DNA of 64,000 nucleotides from Oscillospiraceae bacterium MB08-C2-2 (GTDB lineage Bacteria > Bacillota > Clostridia > Oscillospirales > Ruminococcaceae): NCBI GenBank assembly GCA_035621215.1, contig CP141729.1, positions 3,155,925 to 3,219,924 on the forward strand. The letters are read 5' to 3'. The position numbers were made by a program, and so were the translations under genes. This document shows, piece by piece, positions 41,847 through 51,091 of this stretch (within the stretch, counting starts at the first letter, position 1; every line of letters starts with the position of its first letter). The notes below the pieces were generated by a model. It made no database searches and was not told where the DNA came from. It saw nothing but the letters and a program-made list of their open reading frames with translations.

Positions 41847-43133
41847 TCAGAGGCTGGCAGAAAGAGGCTGCTCAGAGAAGCCAATGTGGGTAATATCCGC
41901 ACCCAGTGACACGAATTTCTCAACAATGTCCTCATAGCCCCGCTCAATGTGGTGAATATCCTCAATGTGGGTGGTGCCCTGCGCCATTAAAGCTGCAATG
42001 AGCAAAGCAGCTCCCGCCCGCAGATCCGTGGCCCGCACGGGCGCACCAGTGAGCAGAGGAACACCCTGCACCACGGCAACCTTGCCATCTACCTGAATGT
42101 TGGCACCCATTCGCACCAGCTCGTCCACATAACGAAAGCGGTTATCCCAAACGCCTTCGGTAATGACGCTGGTTCCCTCAGCCAAAGCCAGCATAGCGGT
42201 CATCTGGGGCTGCATATCGGTGGGAAAGCCCGGATGAGGCTGGGTTTTGATGGTGGTGGAGATGAGAGGCCCAAGGCGGGTAACCCGGCAGCTGTCATCG
42301 TATTCAGTAATCACAGCGCCTGCCCGATCCAGCTTGTTTGTAATGGATTCCAAATGCTTGGGTATAATATTCTTAATCAGCACATCGCCGCCGGTGGCCG
42401 CCGCCGCAATCATATAAGTTCCGGCTTCGATTTGATCGGGAATAATGGAGTAATCGGTGCCATGGAGAATATCCACGCCCCGGATTTTAATAACATCGGT
42501 ACCGGCGCCTCGGACATCCGCACCCAAAGAGTTCAGGAAGTTTGCCAAATCCACAATGTGCGGCTCTTTGGCCACGTTTTCCAGAATGGTCAAGCCCTTG
42601 GCTTTAACAGATGCCAGCATCAGGTTGATGGTAGCACCTACCGAGACAACATCAAAATAAATGTGGGAACCAATCAGGCTTTCAGTGGCTACAGCGTTGA
42701 TCATACCGTGATCAATGGAAACCGTTGCCCCAAGGCTCTCAAAGCCCTTGATGTGCTGGTCAATGGGGCGAACCCCGAAATGGCAGCCTCCGGGCATAGA
42801 AACACTGGCCTTGCCGGCTCTGCCCAGCAAAGCGCCGAGAAAGTAATAGGATGCCCGCATATGCCGTGCCAGCTCATAGGGAACCACCGGGTTATGAATG
42901 CGGGAGGTATCAATTTCAACTGTATGCTTATCCAACATCCGAACGTCTGCGCCCATTTCTGTGAGCATTTTAAAGAGAATGGAAACATCACTGATGTTGG
43001 GGACATTTTCAATCACACACCGGCCCTTGGCCAGAATGGTAGCGGGAATAATGGCGACAGCAGCATTTTTTGCTCCGCTGATGGTAACACTGCCGTTTAA
43101 GGTGGCGCCGCCCTTAACAACAAATTTTTCCAA
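41847..43133 (-). CDS. murA: UDP-N-acetylglucosamine 1-carboxyvinyltransferase
   Basis: MurA transfers enolpyruvate from PEP to UDP-GlcNAc, the first committed step of peptidoglycan synthesis and the target of fosfomycin. The 428 residues start VVKGGATLNGSVTISGAKNAA with the Lys/Asn pair that binds substrate. The catalytic loop MPGGCHFGVRPIDQHIKG near residue 113 retains the cysteine that fosfomycin alkylates. The final EDIHHIERGYEDIVEKF is typical. The start is TTG 43133, after GGAGAG. Gram-positives often have two murA genes; which paralogue this is cannot be told here. Confidence 0.93.
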   Translation of the reverse strand: MEKFVVKGGATLNGSVTISGAKNAAVAIIPATILAKGRCVIENVPNISDVSILFKMLTEMGADVRMLDKHTVEIDTSRIHNPVVPYELARHMRASYYFLGALLGRAGKASVSMPGGCHFGVRPIDQHIKGFESLGATVSIDHGMINAVATESLIGSHIYFDVVSVGATINLMLASVKAKGLTILENVAKEPHIVDLANFLNSLGADVRGAGTDVIKIRGVDILHGTDYSIIPDQIEAGTYMIAAAATGGDVLIKNIIPKHLESITNKLDRAGAVITEYDDSCRVTRLGPLISTTIKTQPHPGFPTDMQPQMTAMLALAEGTSVITEGVWDNRFRYVDELVRMGANIQVDGKVAVVQGVPLLTGAPVRATDLRAGAALLIAALMAQGTTHIEDIHHIERGYEDIVEKFVSLGADITHIGFSEQPLSASL

Positions 43134-43989
43134 TGGGCTTTACTCTCCTTGCTTGTATTTTCAGGGTTGTGGAGGTCAATAGGCCACAAAACAAAATCGC
43201 CGAACACATCACTCAGCTTATACGGTTTCAAGGTGAAATCCCAGAGAGATTTCAAACCATGTTTTATTCTATTACTTTGAAAATCCGCCCCATTGCGGCA
43301 AGCTTTAAACGCCATTGGCAGACTTTTATCCAACAAGCACCATTATAACACTGAAAGGAATAAATGAAAAGTGGTCTGTAACAATTTGTACATGATTGGC
43401 CAAGGTTTGTAATACAAATTCGATTCCAGTGCTCAAAGGACCTATAATAGCATAGAATAAGAAAAGAAGGACATCCTCCGGCCAGTTATGGCTGGTTTGT
43501 TTTGCAAGGGTTCTGACCTGTTAATAGTGTATCCGCAAAGAGCCGGAAAATTTGGCCGAAAAAGAATTATTTTTTAAAAAATGAGTGCCGGAGGCCTATG
43601 GAATTTTCCAGTTCTGTTTGAGTTTGCGTATATCCTATGCTATACTTATAAGCATTAAAATCGAGGATTCGGGCTGCCCTTTAAAGGCTTTTCTTAGCAG
43701 CAAAATTCTTGCCAAACCTCTGCCTGTTTATACCCCAAAATGAAATGTTTTAGCGTATAATTATAAGCACAGCGTTTTAATTCCTGTATATAATGTCCAC
43801 TGAACAAATGCATGCTGCACAACGCATTTGCAAATAGAGCACGCATTGCTCTGTTTAACAGCAAGACATATCTGTTTTGCCGATTCTGATACATTGATTG
43901 ACTGCCTGAACAATTCAAAAACGTTTTTAAAACCTTGTTGCTGTCGCATTTTTGAATTGCCCAGCAGGCATTATATAAGGAGTATACTC
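43134..43989. other. Long intergenic region with promoters for divergent genes
   Basis: About 850 bases between murA (minus) and the esterase (plus) without a convincing gene. A TATAAT-like element on the minus strand near 43340 may serve murA. Palindromic arms AATTTGTA/TACAAATT lie around 43384-43423. A housekeeping-type promoter is at 43618-43646. More than 340 bases then separate this promoter from the esterase start, an unexplained long leader. Confidence 0.5.
43618..43646 (+). promoter_or_regulatory. Promoter in the long leader upstream of the esterase gene
   Basis: TTGAGT (43618-43623), 17-base spacer, TATACT (43641-43646). It points toward the esterase at 43990, or to an unrecognised short RNA in the leader. 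Confidence 0.55.
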
Positions 43990-44919
43990 ATGAAGATTTC
44001 CGTTGTGGAATATACCGGCAAAAAACCGGGAGCGAAGAGCTTATTTTTCAAAAGCGCCGCTGAGAAAAACAGCCAGCTGGCTCGCCAGCGCACTGTGGAG
44101 GAGCATCGGGAAAATATGCTTAAGCTGGCGGAGCTGCGGCCTGTTTTGCCCGGCCTTTGCCAGCAGGATGTTTTGGTGGAAGGCATTCCCTGCCAGTGGG
44201 TTTATAAAGAAGGGGCTCTTTCTATGCCTGTGATTCTCTATCTTCATGGTGGGAGCTGGGCTTTCGGTAATCTGCGCACCGCCCGACCGGTGGCGGGAAT
44301 GCTGGCGGAGCTGACAGGCTGCCGGGTGCTCACTGTGCAGTATCGGCTGGCCCCGGAAAATCCTTTTCCCGCAGCGTTGGAGGATTGCTTTAAAGTATAC
44401 GGGAACCTGCTCTTGCGGGGAATTCCCGGGCATAAGCTGGCCATTTTCGGCGATTCGGCGGGTGGTAACCTGAGCCTTGCCCTGATACACCGTTTAAAAG
44501 AATTGGAGATTGCCTTGCCTCAGGCTTTGGCGCTGGCTTCTCCGGTGCCTGATCTAACAGTAGAAAGTGCCCTATGGAAAAGCGGGCAGGATTTGCTGTT
44601 TCATCTATACGATGGCCAGCCCGATAATATCTTTGACCGATATGTGCAGGGCCGGGATAAAACCGATCCTTTGATTTCACCTGTCTTTGGCGATTTGAGC
44701 GGCTTTCCGCCAACGCTGATTCATGTGGGTGGTGATGAACCGCTGGCTGAGGATTGTGCAGCCTTTGCCCGCCGGGCGGCTGTGGCCGGTTCAGAAGTGG
44801 CGGTTAAGGTGTGGAAGGAAATGTTTCACGATTTTTCCATTGTGGGTGTTACCTTGAAGGAGAGCCGGGATTCAATGCGGGAAATGAGCGAGTTTCTTTG
44901 CGACTGCCTTCATGTCTAA
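43990..44919 (+). CDS. Alpha/beta-hydrolase, hormone-sensitive-lipase-like esterase
   Basis: A 309-residue esterase of the alpha/beta-hydrolase fold. The oxyanion motif HGGSWAFGN (about residue 88) and the nucleophile motif FGDSAGGN (about 156) are those of the hormone-sensitive-lipase group; the acid is Asp in HVGGDEPLAED (about 248) and the His is in EMFHDFSIVG (about 281). There is no signal peptide. ATG 43990 follows TAAGGAG; an in-frame ATG at 43828 gives a non-homologous extension. Natural substrate unknown. Confidence 0.88.
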   Translation: MKISVVEYTGKKPGAKSLFFKSAAEKNSQLARQRTVEEHRENMLKLAELRPVLPGLCQQDVLVEGIPCQWVYKEGALSMPVILYLHGGSWAFGNLRTARPVAGMLAELTGCRVLTVQYRLAPENPFPAALEDCFKVYGNLLLRGIPGHKLAIFGDSAGGNLSLALIHRLKELEIALPQALALASPVPDLTVESALWKSGQDLLFHLYDGQPDNIFDRYVQGRDKTDPLISPVFGDLSGFPPTLIHVGGDEPLAEDCAAFARRAAVAGSEVAVKVWKEMFHDFSIVGVTLKESRDSMREMSEFLCDCLHV

Positions 44920-44952
44920 TCCCGCATACAGTCGTTTTAAAAGCTTGCATTC

Positions 44953-45000
44953 ATAAAAAAAGAGAGCCTTATGGAGAATCAATGATCCCCATAAGCGCTC
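44953..45000 (-). terminator. Terminator of the diguanylate cyclase gene
   Basis: On the minus strand GAGCGCTTATGG pairs with CCATAAGGCTCTC around a 14-base loop, followed by TTTTTTT. It lies about 55 bases beyond the stop codon. Confidence 0.78.
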
Positions 45001-45055
45001 CCATGTTCCAATAAAAACCATTCCATGGATTTTGATGCATATGAATGCTTTGTAG

Positions 45056-46384
45056 TTAATAAACGGGCAGCAAGCCGCTTTTTGTCTCTGATGAAGTCTC
45101 CTGTGCCAGTACATACCGATTGCGCCCATTCAATTTAGCTTGATAGAGGGCGATGTCGGCCTTTTGGTAGAGCTCCTGATAAGAGGTGCCATCTTGGGGC
45201 GAAAGAGAGATCCCTATACTGATGGTGACACATGTGGTGCAGTCCAGACCCTCCACCTGCATGGTGCGCATGGCAGCACACAGCTCCTGAGCTTTGTTCT
45301 CTACGATGGACAGGCTGCCGATGCTTTTGCAAAAAATCGAGAACTCGTCTCCGCCCATACGGACTACTTCATCCGCACTGCGGAAGATTTTTTTGAGGAT
45401 GCGGGCACATTCTTTGATCACCAGATCGCCCACCAAATGGCCATAGGTATCGTTAATCATTTTAAAGTTATCGATATCAACCATTAAAAAAGCCTGTGTT
45501 TTTTCCTCTGCTTCGGCATGCTGGAGAAAGGCGCTAACCCTCCGCTCAAAGGCATCCCGGTTGTAAAGGCCGGTGAGAGGATCGGTTTCAGCTTTTTTGG
45601 TTGCGGCATCCAAGCTGTAAATATACTCGTTGATTTTAAGTTCCATGGATTTCATGGAACTGGCCAAACTGGCGATTTCATCGTTGCTTTTCACTGTTAG
45701 CTCGGTCAGAGAGGAGGAAGGGGCGGGAATTTCCTCTGTTTGGTGGATCAAAAATGCATTTGCGGCTTTGGCCATACGGTTGATTGGCAATGTAATGTAG
45801 CGGCGCATCATCAGCAGGCACAAACCAGTGGTTACTACAGCTGGAATGCAGAAAACAGTCCAAAATTGATGGAGAAATCCCTGAGCGGTTTCAAAGGGGA
45901 TGCTGGGCCGCAGTTCTGCCACCGCATAGCCTGTCACTATACCGCCGCTGCCATAAACAGGTGCCTTAAGAGAAAGCAGCTGCTGAGTGGAGTCCGAAGT
46001 GCCTGCTTCTCGTGCCAAAGAAGCACCAAGACCCCGCCGTTGGATAACCGGAGCGGTATCATAAATGTAATAGGAGCCTGTTTCAACAGGCTTGATGATG
46101 TATAACCCAGCGAGGCTGTTTTCTTCCCGGAGTGTTTGCAGAAGCCTTTGGGTGTCTGCATAAGCCCGATCGATGCTGCGGGTTTCCAAATATGTGTTAA
46201 GAGAATCACCATCCACAAACCGAGCCGCTGTTTTGGCTAAGCTTTGCCCCACAGCAGCATGGTGTTTCTCTATAGATTTTTTGTAACCTAAAGTTCCCAA
46301 TGCAGAGGCCCAGGTGCTCAGCAGCACGGCCAGCGAAATTATGAGAACAGCGGATTTTATTCCTAGTGAAAATTTTCTTTTCAA
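45056..46384 (-). CDS. Membrane-bound diguanylate cyclase (sensor, HAMP, GGDEF)
   Basis: Makes cyclic di-GMP from two GTP. I favour the TTG at 46384, behind GGGAGAAGGA, giving 442 residues; a TTG at 46402 is possible. Layout: TM1 (about 8-30), an extracellular sensor region (about 35-180, single-Cache-like in size), TM2 (about 182-202, FWTVFCIPAVVTTGLCLLMM), a HAMP linker (RRYITLPINRMAKAANAF), then GGDEF at about 270-435 (DPLTGLYNRDAFERRV; active site RMGGDEF). An inhibitory I-site, RSAD, lies five residues before the GGDEF motif. No EAL domain is present. It is alone, divergent from the aldolase gene. Confidence 0.92.
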   Translation of the reverse strand: MKRKFSLGIKSAVLIISLAVLLSTWASALGTLGYKKSIEKHHAAVGQSLAKTAARFVDGDSLNTYLETRSIDRAYADTQRLLQTLREENSLAGLYIIKPVETGSYYIYDTAPVIQRRGLGASLAREAGTSDSTQQLLSLKAPVYGSGGIVTGYAVAELRPSIPFETAQGFLHQFWTVFCIPAVVTTGLCLLMMRRYITLPINRMAKAANAFLIHQTEEIPAPSSSLTELTVKSNDEIASLASSMKSMELKINEYIYSLDAATKKAETDPLTGLYNRDAFERRVSAFLQHAEAEEKTQAFLMVDIDNFKMINDTYGHLVGDLVIKECARILKKIFRSADEVVRMGGDEFSIFCKSIGSLSIVENKAQELCAAMRTMQVEGLDCTTCVTISIGISLSPQDGTSYQELYQKADIALYQAKLNGRNRYVLAQETSSETKSGLLPVY

Positions 46385-46749
46385 TGTGGTTCCTTCTCCC
46401 AACGATGAAAATGAATACCGCCTTAAGATAGCAAGTTTCTGTTTGCTATGCCGGAGATCGTTTTGTGACTTTTTCTTGGCAGATCAGGTGCTCTACAAGA
46501 ATTTTTTGATTGTTGCCATTTATTTTATACTTTTTTAATTCAGTATCAGCGCGATACTTGTCGAATTTTTGCACTTGCAGCATTTTTGGAGCATTAAACA
46601 AAGTTTGCAATTAAAAATAGTCACAATTTACATTGAAAAACAACGGTATTTTTAGATTCGTGATCCTTTTTTAATCACAACGGTGTAAATTAGTTAAGAA
46701 GTGCCCCAAAAAATAGATTGAATGGATATACCCAGAAAGGAAGGTATAC
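46385..46749. other. A/T-rich intergenic region
   Basis: About 365 bases between the divergent cyclase and aldolase genes. No open frame with a ribosome site was found. A GTGAT/ATCAC hairpin with a T-rich loop lies near 46660-46680. The AGAAAGGAAGG site of the aldolase gene is at its right end. Presumably it holds both promoters. Confidence 0.45.
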
Positions 46750-47427
46750 ATGAAGCTGATTGTTGATTTTGCAGGCGTTACCCAGATACAGGAGCTTTAC
46801 CGGTATTTCCCCGTGGATGGCGTAACCACCAACCCCACCATTCTGGCAAGAGAGGGCAAAAATCCTTATGAGGTGCTTACCGCTATCCGTGAATGCATCG
46901 GAGATGATACTGACCTCCATGTGCAGGTGATTTCAGACAAAGCGGAAACCATGCTGGAGGAGGCCAAGCGCATTCGAAGCGTTCTGGGCAGCAATACCTA
47001 CATCAAAATCCCGGTTACCAGGGAGGGCCTGCGGGCTATCCGCATGATGAAAAAGAACAACTACATGGTCACGGCCACTGCCATTTATAACGCACTTCAA
47101 GGCTATTTGGCAGGCTTGGCAGAGGCCGATTTTGCGGCGCCCTATATCAACCGTATTGATAATTTGGGGGCGGATGGGGTGCAGGTGGCCAAGGATATTC
47201 ACGATATTTTTCGCAGTGGGAATATGCCCACACAGGTGCTGGCTGCCAGCTTTAAAAATTCCCAGCAGGTGCTGGAGCTTGCCAAATATGGCATTGCGGC
47301 CGCCACTGTTTCACCGGATGTGATTGAGGGAATGCTGCGGATCGATGCTGCCCAAGGGGCGGTCGGCGTTTTCCGCAAGGATTTTGAAAAGCTGTGCGGC
47401 CCGGGAAAAACCATGAAGGATTGCTGA
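46750..47427 (+). CDS. Fructose-6-phosphate aldolase / transaldolase-like protein
   Basis: A 225-residue class I aldolase of the small transaldolase family. It begins MKLIVDFAGVTQIQELYRYF, with DGVTTNPTILAREGK near residue 25 and the Schiff-base lysine in NTYIKIPVT near residue 85. QVLAASFKNSQQVLELAKYG and AATVSPDVIEGML complete the barrel. Members either cleave fructose-6-phosphate or act as transaldolases; the sequence alone does not decide. Followed 50 bases later by a HAD phosphatase, probably the same operon. Confidence 0.9.
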   Translation: MKLIVDFAGVTQIQELYRYFPVDGVTTNPTILAREGKNPYEVLTAIRECIGDDTDLHVQVISDKAETMLEEAKRIRSVLGSNTYIKIPVTREGLRAIRMMKKNNYMVTATAIYNALQGYLAGLAEADFAAPYINRIDNLGADGVQVAKDIHDIFRSGNMPTQVLAASFKNSQQVLELAKYGIAAATVSPDVIEGMLRIDAAQGAVGVFRKDFEKLCGPGKTMKDC

Positions 47428-47477
47428 AAAGCGGCCTAAAGAGCGGCCAAATCAGGAAATACAGGAGGCGCTAATCT

Positions 47478-48296
47478 ATGGCAGCCATTAAAATGCTGTG
47501 TATGGATATTGATGGTACCCTGCTCAATTCAAAGCTGGAAATAACCCCCGCCACCCGCCAAGCTATTGTGCGGGCTCATCAGGAGAAGGGGGTACATATT
47601 ATTCTGGCCTCTTCCCGTATGCCCCAAGGGATGACCCCTTTTCTGGAGGTGCTTGGCCTTTCTCAGCCCATGTCCTGCTATGGAGGGGGGCTGATTGTGG
47701 AGGAAGACCGCATCCTTTTCAGCCAGAGCCTGCCTTTGAATTCCACCAAAAGGGCCTGTGAGATTGCCCTCTCCTGCGGTGCTCATCCCACTGTATGGGG
47801 GCCTCGGAATTGGTATGCACGGGAAATGGATGAATTGGTTACCAAAGAAACAGCCATTATCGGCGGGCCTCCGGTCATTTCCGATTATCCGCCTTTGTTT
47901 GCCGGTTGGGAGCGGGATGGCTTTGCCCCCAATAAGGTTTTGTGCATGGGCAAGCCTGCTGTAATCGATCGCCTGACAGCCGCTCTGGAACAGGAGGAGG
48001 GCCTGTGGGATTTGGCCCGTTCCAAGGATGTATATCTTGAGGTGGGCCCCAAGGGTGTTTCCAAGGGAACTTCGGTGAATTTTCTCTGCGATTACTACGG
48101 CATTTCTCCGCAGGAGGTGATGGCGATCGGTGACCAGGGAAATGACTTGAGCATGCTGCTGGCCGCCGGGCTGGGGGTTGCCATGGGCAATGCGCCGGAT
48201 CATATTAAGGAGCAGGCGGATGCGGTCACTGCCTCCAATGAAGAAGATGGCATTGCACTGGCTATTGAGCGCTATATACTGGGCGGTCATCACTGA
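47478..48296 (+). CDS. HAD-superfamily Cof-type phosphatase
   Basis: A 272-residue HAD hydrolase of the Cof/IIB group that usually dephosphorylates sugar phosphates or similar metabolites. Motif I is CMDIDGTLLN (nucleophile Asp), motif II is in ILASSRMP, and motif III/IV is MAIGDQGNDLSMLLAAGLGVAMGNAPD near residue 215. The cap domain lies at about 85-190. ATG follows ACAGGAGG. The pairing with an aldolase suggests sugar phosphate handling. Confidence 0.92.
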   Translation: MAAIKMLCMDIDGTLLNSKLEITPATRQAIVRAHQEKGVHIILASSRMPQGMTPFLEVLGLSQPMSCYGGGLIVEEDRILFSQSLPLNSTKRACEIALSCGAHPTVWGPRNWYAREMDELVTKETAIIGGPPVISDYPPLFAGWERDGFAPNKVLCMGKPAVIDRLTAALEQEEGLWDLARSKDVYLEVGPKGVSKGTSVNFLCDYYGISPQEVMAIGDQGNDLSMLLAAGLGVAMGNAPDHIKEQADAVTASNEEDGIALAIERYILGGHH

Positions 48297-48433
48297 GGCG
48301 GTCTATACCGGCTTCATACTCATAGGTTTGTATATGCTCTATATTCCTTAGAGGGTCTGGACAGTCTTATATTAGATATGCTACTATGTTAGTAGGGATT
48401 TTTTGGAGCATAAAAATATAGGGGTGATAATAG

Positions 48434-48736
48434 GTGGCAACCACTTATAAAAACTTTAACTGGGTCACCGAGCGTGGTGCGAGAATCGTTGCTAAAATTG
48501 CGATTAACAATTATCCCGCTGGCGAAAATGCGGCGGATGAATGGGTTTATACAATAGAGCGGCTGAGTGTGAACGATGAGATTCAACATGGCCAATGGAA
48601 CCCGTTGAAAAAAACCATTGATTTTCAGTCTCAGGGGCAAATGCTGCATATCCTGTTGCCGGAACTGATTTCTTTGGAGCTCTTTTCCCGTGAAAAGGAT
48701 TATTTTCATTCCCGCCGCCAAAATTTTGGTCGGTGA
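48434..48736 (+). CDS. Hypothetical protein, possibly frameshifted
   Basis: A 100-residue protein I do not recognise (GTG start at 48434 behind AGGGGTGAT). It includes WVTERGARIVAKIAINNYP and DEWVYTIERLSVNDEIQHGQW. The last dozen residues (KDYFHSRRQNFGR) look unlike a natural C-terminus, and the next frame stays open from 48690 to 48839 with protein-like content. It may therefore be a single gene of about 135 codons with a frameshift near 48695, or two overlapping small genes. Confidence 0.5.
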   Translation: MATTYKNFNWVTERGARIVAKIAINNYPAGENAADEWVYTIERLSVNDEIQHGQWNPLKKTIDFQSQGQMLHILLPELISLELFSREKDYFHSRRQNFGR

Positions 48737-48839
48737 AACAGTCTGCCTTAGGCGGATTTTTACAGAAATAAGTGACAGCATTGGCGCGCAGGAAGCCATG
48801 CCAACCCTTGCCCAGATGGAGCAGGTGGTCTCCCTTTAA
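48690..48839 (+). CDS. Small overlapping reading frame (possible frameshifted C-terminal part)
   Basis: From GTG 48690 this frame encodes 49 residues starting VKRIIFIPAAKILVGETVCL and ending AQMEQVVSL. A GGAG lies ten bases upstream. It overlaps the preceding gene by 47 bases and ends just before a strong terminator. The amphipathic composition is protein-like. Either a small gene or the displaced tail of the upstream gene. Confidence 0.4.
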   Translation: MKRIIFIPAAKILVGETVCLRRIFTEISDSIGAQEAMPTLAQMEQVVSL

Positions 48840-48860
48840 TACCTGCGAACAATACACGCA

Positions 48861-48909
48861 AAAACTGCTATGAAGAAGAACCTTTAGTGTTCTTCCTCAT
48901 AGCAGTTTT
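48861..48909. terminator. Terminator between hypothetical and UroD-family genes
   Basis: AAAACTGCTATGAAGAAGAAC pairs with its near-perfect complement around a short loop; flanking A and T runs make it usable in both directions for the convergent genes. Confidence 0.85.
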
Positions 48910-48947
48910 ATTTTTAAAGAATCAGGCTTTTGAATGCCACAATTGGC

Positions 48948-49940
48948 TCACTGTGCAGAGCCCAGAGCGGCCAGCTTATCCCGGACCCACTCAAGCCGTT
49001 TTATATCCAAACCGTGAGGCAGTGAGCAATCCGGCCCGATCAATACACCCACCCGGCCTGCTTCCTCCAGGATTTTTTCCACAGCCGCCTCCAGCTCTTC
49101 CTTGGTGCCGGTGTTGAGCAGGCCCTGCACTGTATTCTGGAAGCCGCCGATTACAGCTTTGCCTCCGAAGAGCTTTTTGCCCTGGCCAAGAGTCACACCT
49201 TCCACATAGGTGGCCCAGTTATAGGCTTTGGCCTCATAATCCACCCACTGTTCTAAGTTGTTGTGGCGGCCTTCATAACCGCAGATGTGCAGAATGTTGT
49301 TATCCCCGGCGGCATTAGCGGCATCCAGTATGATGCGGTCGCTGGGAGAAAAATACTTCCGGTGTTCTTCGTCAGTGATGACATTCACATTCTGGTTCTG
49401 CACACACAAAAAGATACCGTCGGCTCCGCTTTCCTTGATAACGGCCTCTGCCATATAGGCAAGGCTTTCACCCATGCGAAGGAAGGCATCCCCCATTTTC
49501 TGAGGGACCTGCCGAAACAGCTCCAGAAATTTTTCTTCGCCCACCAGCAAACGCACCAGCATAGAGGGGGAAAATATATTGTAAAAATAGCAGGCATCCT
49601 CCCGGATGCTGCAAATGCGCTTTACATGGTCAATGTGTGCCCGAATCCATGGGTTATTCTTATCCAAAGCTGTAACCTGTGCCAAATCCTCCACAGTTTT
49701 AAGGTTATAGAGGGGTGCGCTGGGATAGCGGAAAAGGCCATCGCACATGATTTTTACAAAATCCGGTTCCAGAGCCTCCATATAATGCTTATGGCCTTCA
49801 TAGAGAATCTCCAGCAGTTCCGGGTTGGCAAGAGCATCGGCTTGTTCTTCGTGCTTCATAAAATGAAACCAGAAGGAGAAGGGGACACGATCCACCGGCT
49901 GGTTATTAAAAGCGGCTAAAACTCGTTGACGATGTGTCAT
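48948..49940 (-). CDS. Uroporphyrinogen decarboxylase family protein
   Basis: A 330-residue protein of the UroD family, which includes the haem enzyme and corrinoid methyltransferases (MtaA/CmuA type). ATG 49940 lies behind AAGAGGT; an in-frame ATG at 49970 is less likely. It starts MTHRQRVLAAFNNQPVDRVP, as in the methyltransferase-like branch, and carries LHICGYEGR near residue 230 and IGGFQNTVQGLL near 275. No haem or methanogenesis-like genes are nearby, so I do not call it hemE; substrate unknown. Confidence 0.85.
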   Translation of the reverse strand: MTHRQRVLAAFNNQPVDRVPFSFWFHFMKHEEQADALANPELLEILYEGHKHYMEALEPDFVKIMCDGLFRYPSAPLYNLKTVEDLAQVTALDKNNPWIRAHIDHVKRICSIREDACYFYNIFSPSMLVRLLVGEEKFLELFRQVPQKMGDAFLRMGESLAYMAEAVIKESGADGIFLCVQNQNVNVITDEEHRKYFSPSDRIILDAANAAGDNNILHICGYEGRHNNLEQWVDYEAKAYNWATYVEGVTLGQGKKLFGGKAVIGGFQNTVQGLLNTGTKEELEAAVEKILEEAGRVGVLIGPDCSLPHGLDIKRLEWVRDKLAALGSAQ

Positions 49941-50130
49941 TTCAGATACCTCTTTTCTTTTGTATGTCAAGGTGACTGGGTAATATAGGCACCTATTCTA
50001 ACTATATCCGCAAACAGCGCTTTGGGTTTCGGGCATATAACGTAAGTCTATCATACCAAAAATAGTTCCAATACCAAAGAGGTTTGGCAGAATTAATGAA
50101 AAATAAGCCTTGAAAATATTGCAGATAGAT

Positions 50131-50170
50131 AAAACCCGGCGCCTCGCCAATGCGAAAGCTGCCGGGTATT
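50131..50170 (-). terminator. Terminator of sigK
   Basis: On the minus strand ACCCGGC pairs with GCCGGGT around a 20-base loop with its own short hairpin, followed by TTTTAT, about 45 bases past the sigK stop codon. Confidence 0.65.
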
Positions 50171-50215
50171 TATATTGTGAGCATACAGGAGATTATGGAA
50201 GAATCCTCCAAGATA

Positions 50216-50592
50216 TTAGTTATAGCCCTCTCGATGAAACTGCTTTTGCAGGATGCTAATGGCCTTTTTCTCGATGCGGCTAACATAGGAGCGGGATATA
50301 TTCAGCTTATCGGCTACCTCCCGCTGTGTCAGGGGGCGCTGGCAGAAGAGCCCGTAACGGAGAATAATAATTTTCTGTTCCCTTTTGTTGAGATGCTTGG
50401 AAATAAACGAATACATTCTTTCGGATTGCAGGCGAAGCTCAATGTTATCAAAAATATCCTCCTCGCTGGACATAATATCCATGAGGGTCAGGGAGTTGCC
50501 ATCCTTATCTGTATCGATGGGGTCGGAAATAAAAACATCCTGAGCGCATTTGCGCTGGTTGCGAAAATGCATCAGAATTTCATTTTCAATAC
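50216..50592 (-). pseudogene. sigK: RNA polymerase sigma-K, C-terminal portion (split by an intervening element)
   Basis: Sigma-K drives late mother-cell genes in sporulation. Only the part from the end of region 2 onward is here: in frame it reads IENEILMHFRNQRKCAQ, then DPIDTDKDGNSLTLMDI, then region 4 with the helix-turn-helix LTQREVADKLNISRSYVSRIEKKA. From ATG 50572 the fragment has 118 residues. Upstream the frame closes at a TGA after a few foreign codons (CRTKGS). It is thus the C-terminal half, as spoIIIC is in Bacillus subtilis. It is not decayed: joined to the other half it would be functional. Confidence 0.9.
50583..50592. other. Left attachment site core of the sigK intervening element
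   Basis: Ten bases, ttttcaatac (GTATTGAAAA on the coding strand), exactly repeated at 63991-64000 and lying at the point where sigK similarity breaks. On the coding strand it encodes the IEN of IENEIL. Recombination between the repeats would excise 13,408 bp and join the two sigK halves in frame. Confidence 0.85.
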
Positions 50593-51091
50593 TGCCTTTA
50601 GTCCGACATCAAGGCCGGCCTTTTTTAGTAGATGTTTACATAAGAGACTGACTCTGCTAGTTGAAGATGCATGAATCACAAAACAGTTATATAGGATCAA
50701 TCCTTTTTTGCGGCACAAACACCATATTCACTCTGCAATATCCCGAACACATGATTTTCACATATGATTTTCAAAAAAATGAACACAATTACCGAATCGG
50801 CGACAGAATATGATATATGCAGATGGTGGATTGTTTCTTGTTTTTCTTCATCCTTTAAACTGCTTTCAACTAGCCTGTCATTTATCTGGTCTCAGTAAAA
50901 TCTATGTACATTCTTCAATATTTGAGGATTAAATTTTTTCCAGTAAAGTGACAAGCTGTCTTAAATAGTGTACTCCGTGGATTCACAGTAATCCCTTGCC
51001 TAAACCAAAACGGTATTTTTCTTTAAAGCAAAAACCGGGGATTTGAGCAATTTGACTAATTAAGATTGAAAAAGTTTGAATTTAATATTAA

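Noticed and set aside
43408..43440. Possible tRNA T-arm (ATTCGATTCC)
   Set aside because: No acceptor stem, anticodon arm or CCA end can be assembled around it. No other tRNA-like sequence was found in the window.
43828..43989. Upstream extension of the esterase gene from an ATG at 43828
   Set aside because: The added 54 residues are cysteine-rich and unlike the family; a strong AAGGAG lies right before ATG 43990.
45937..46105. Plus- and minus-strand frames inside the diguanylate cyclase gene
   Set aside because: All are shadows; the cyclase frame carries TM, HAMP and GGDEF motifs.
50593..50640. AAGGCC-GGCCTTTTTT as a terminator at the left end of the element
   Set aside because: The palindrome has no loop, so it cannot form a normal RNA hairpin.
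50150..50674. 174-codon plus-strand frame over the sigK fragment
   Set aside because: It is the antisense of the sigK C-terminal half, whose sigma-factor motifs are unmistakable.
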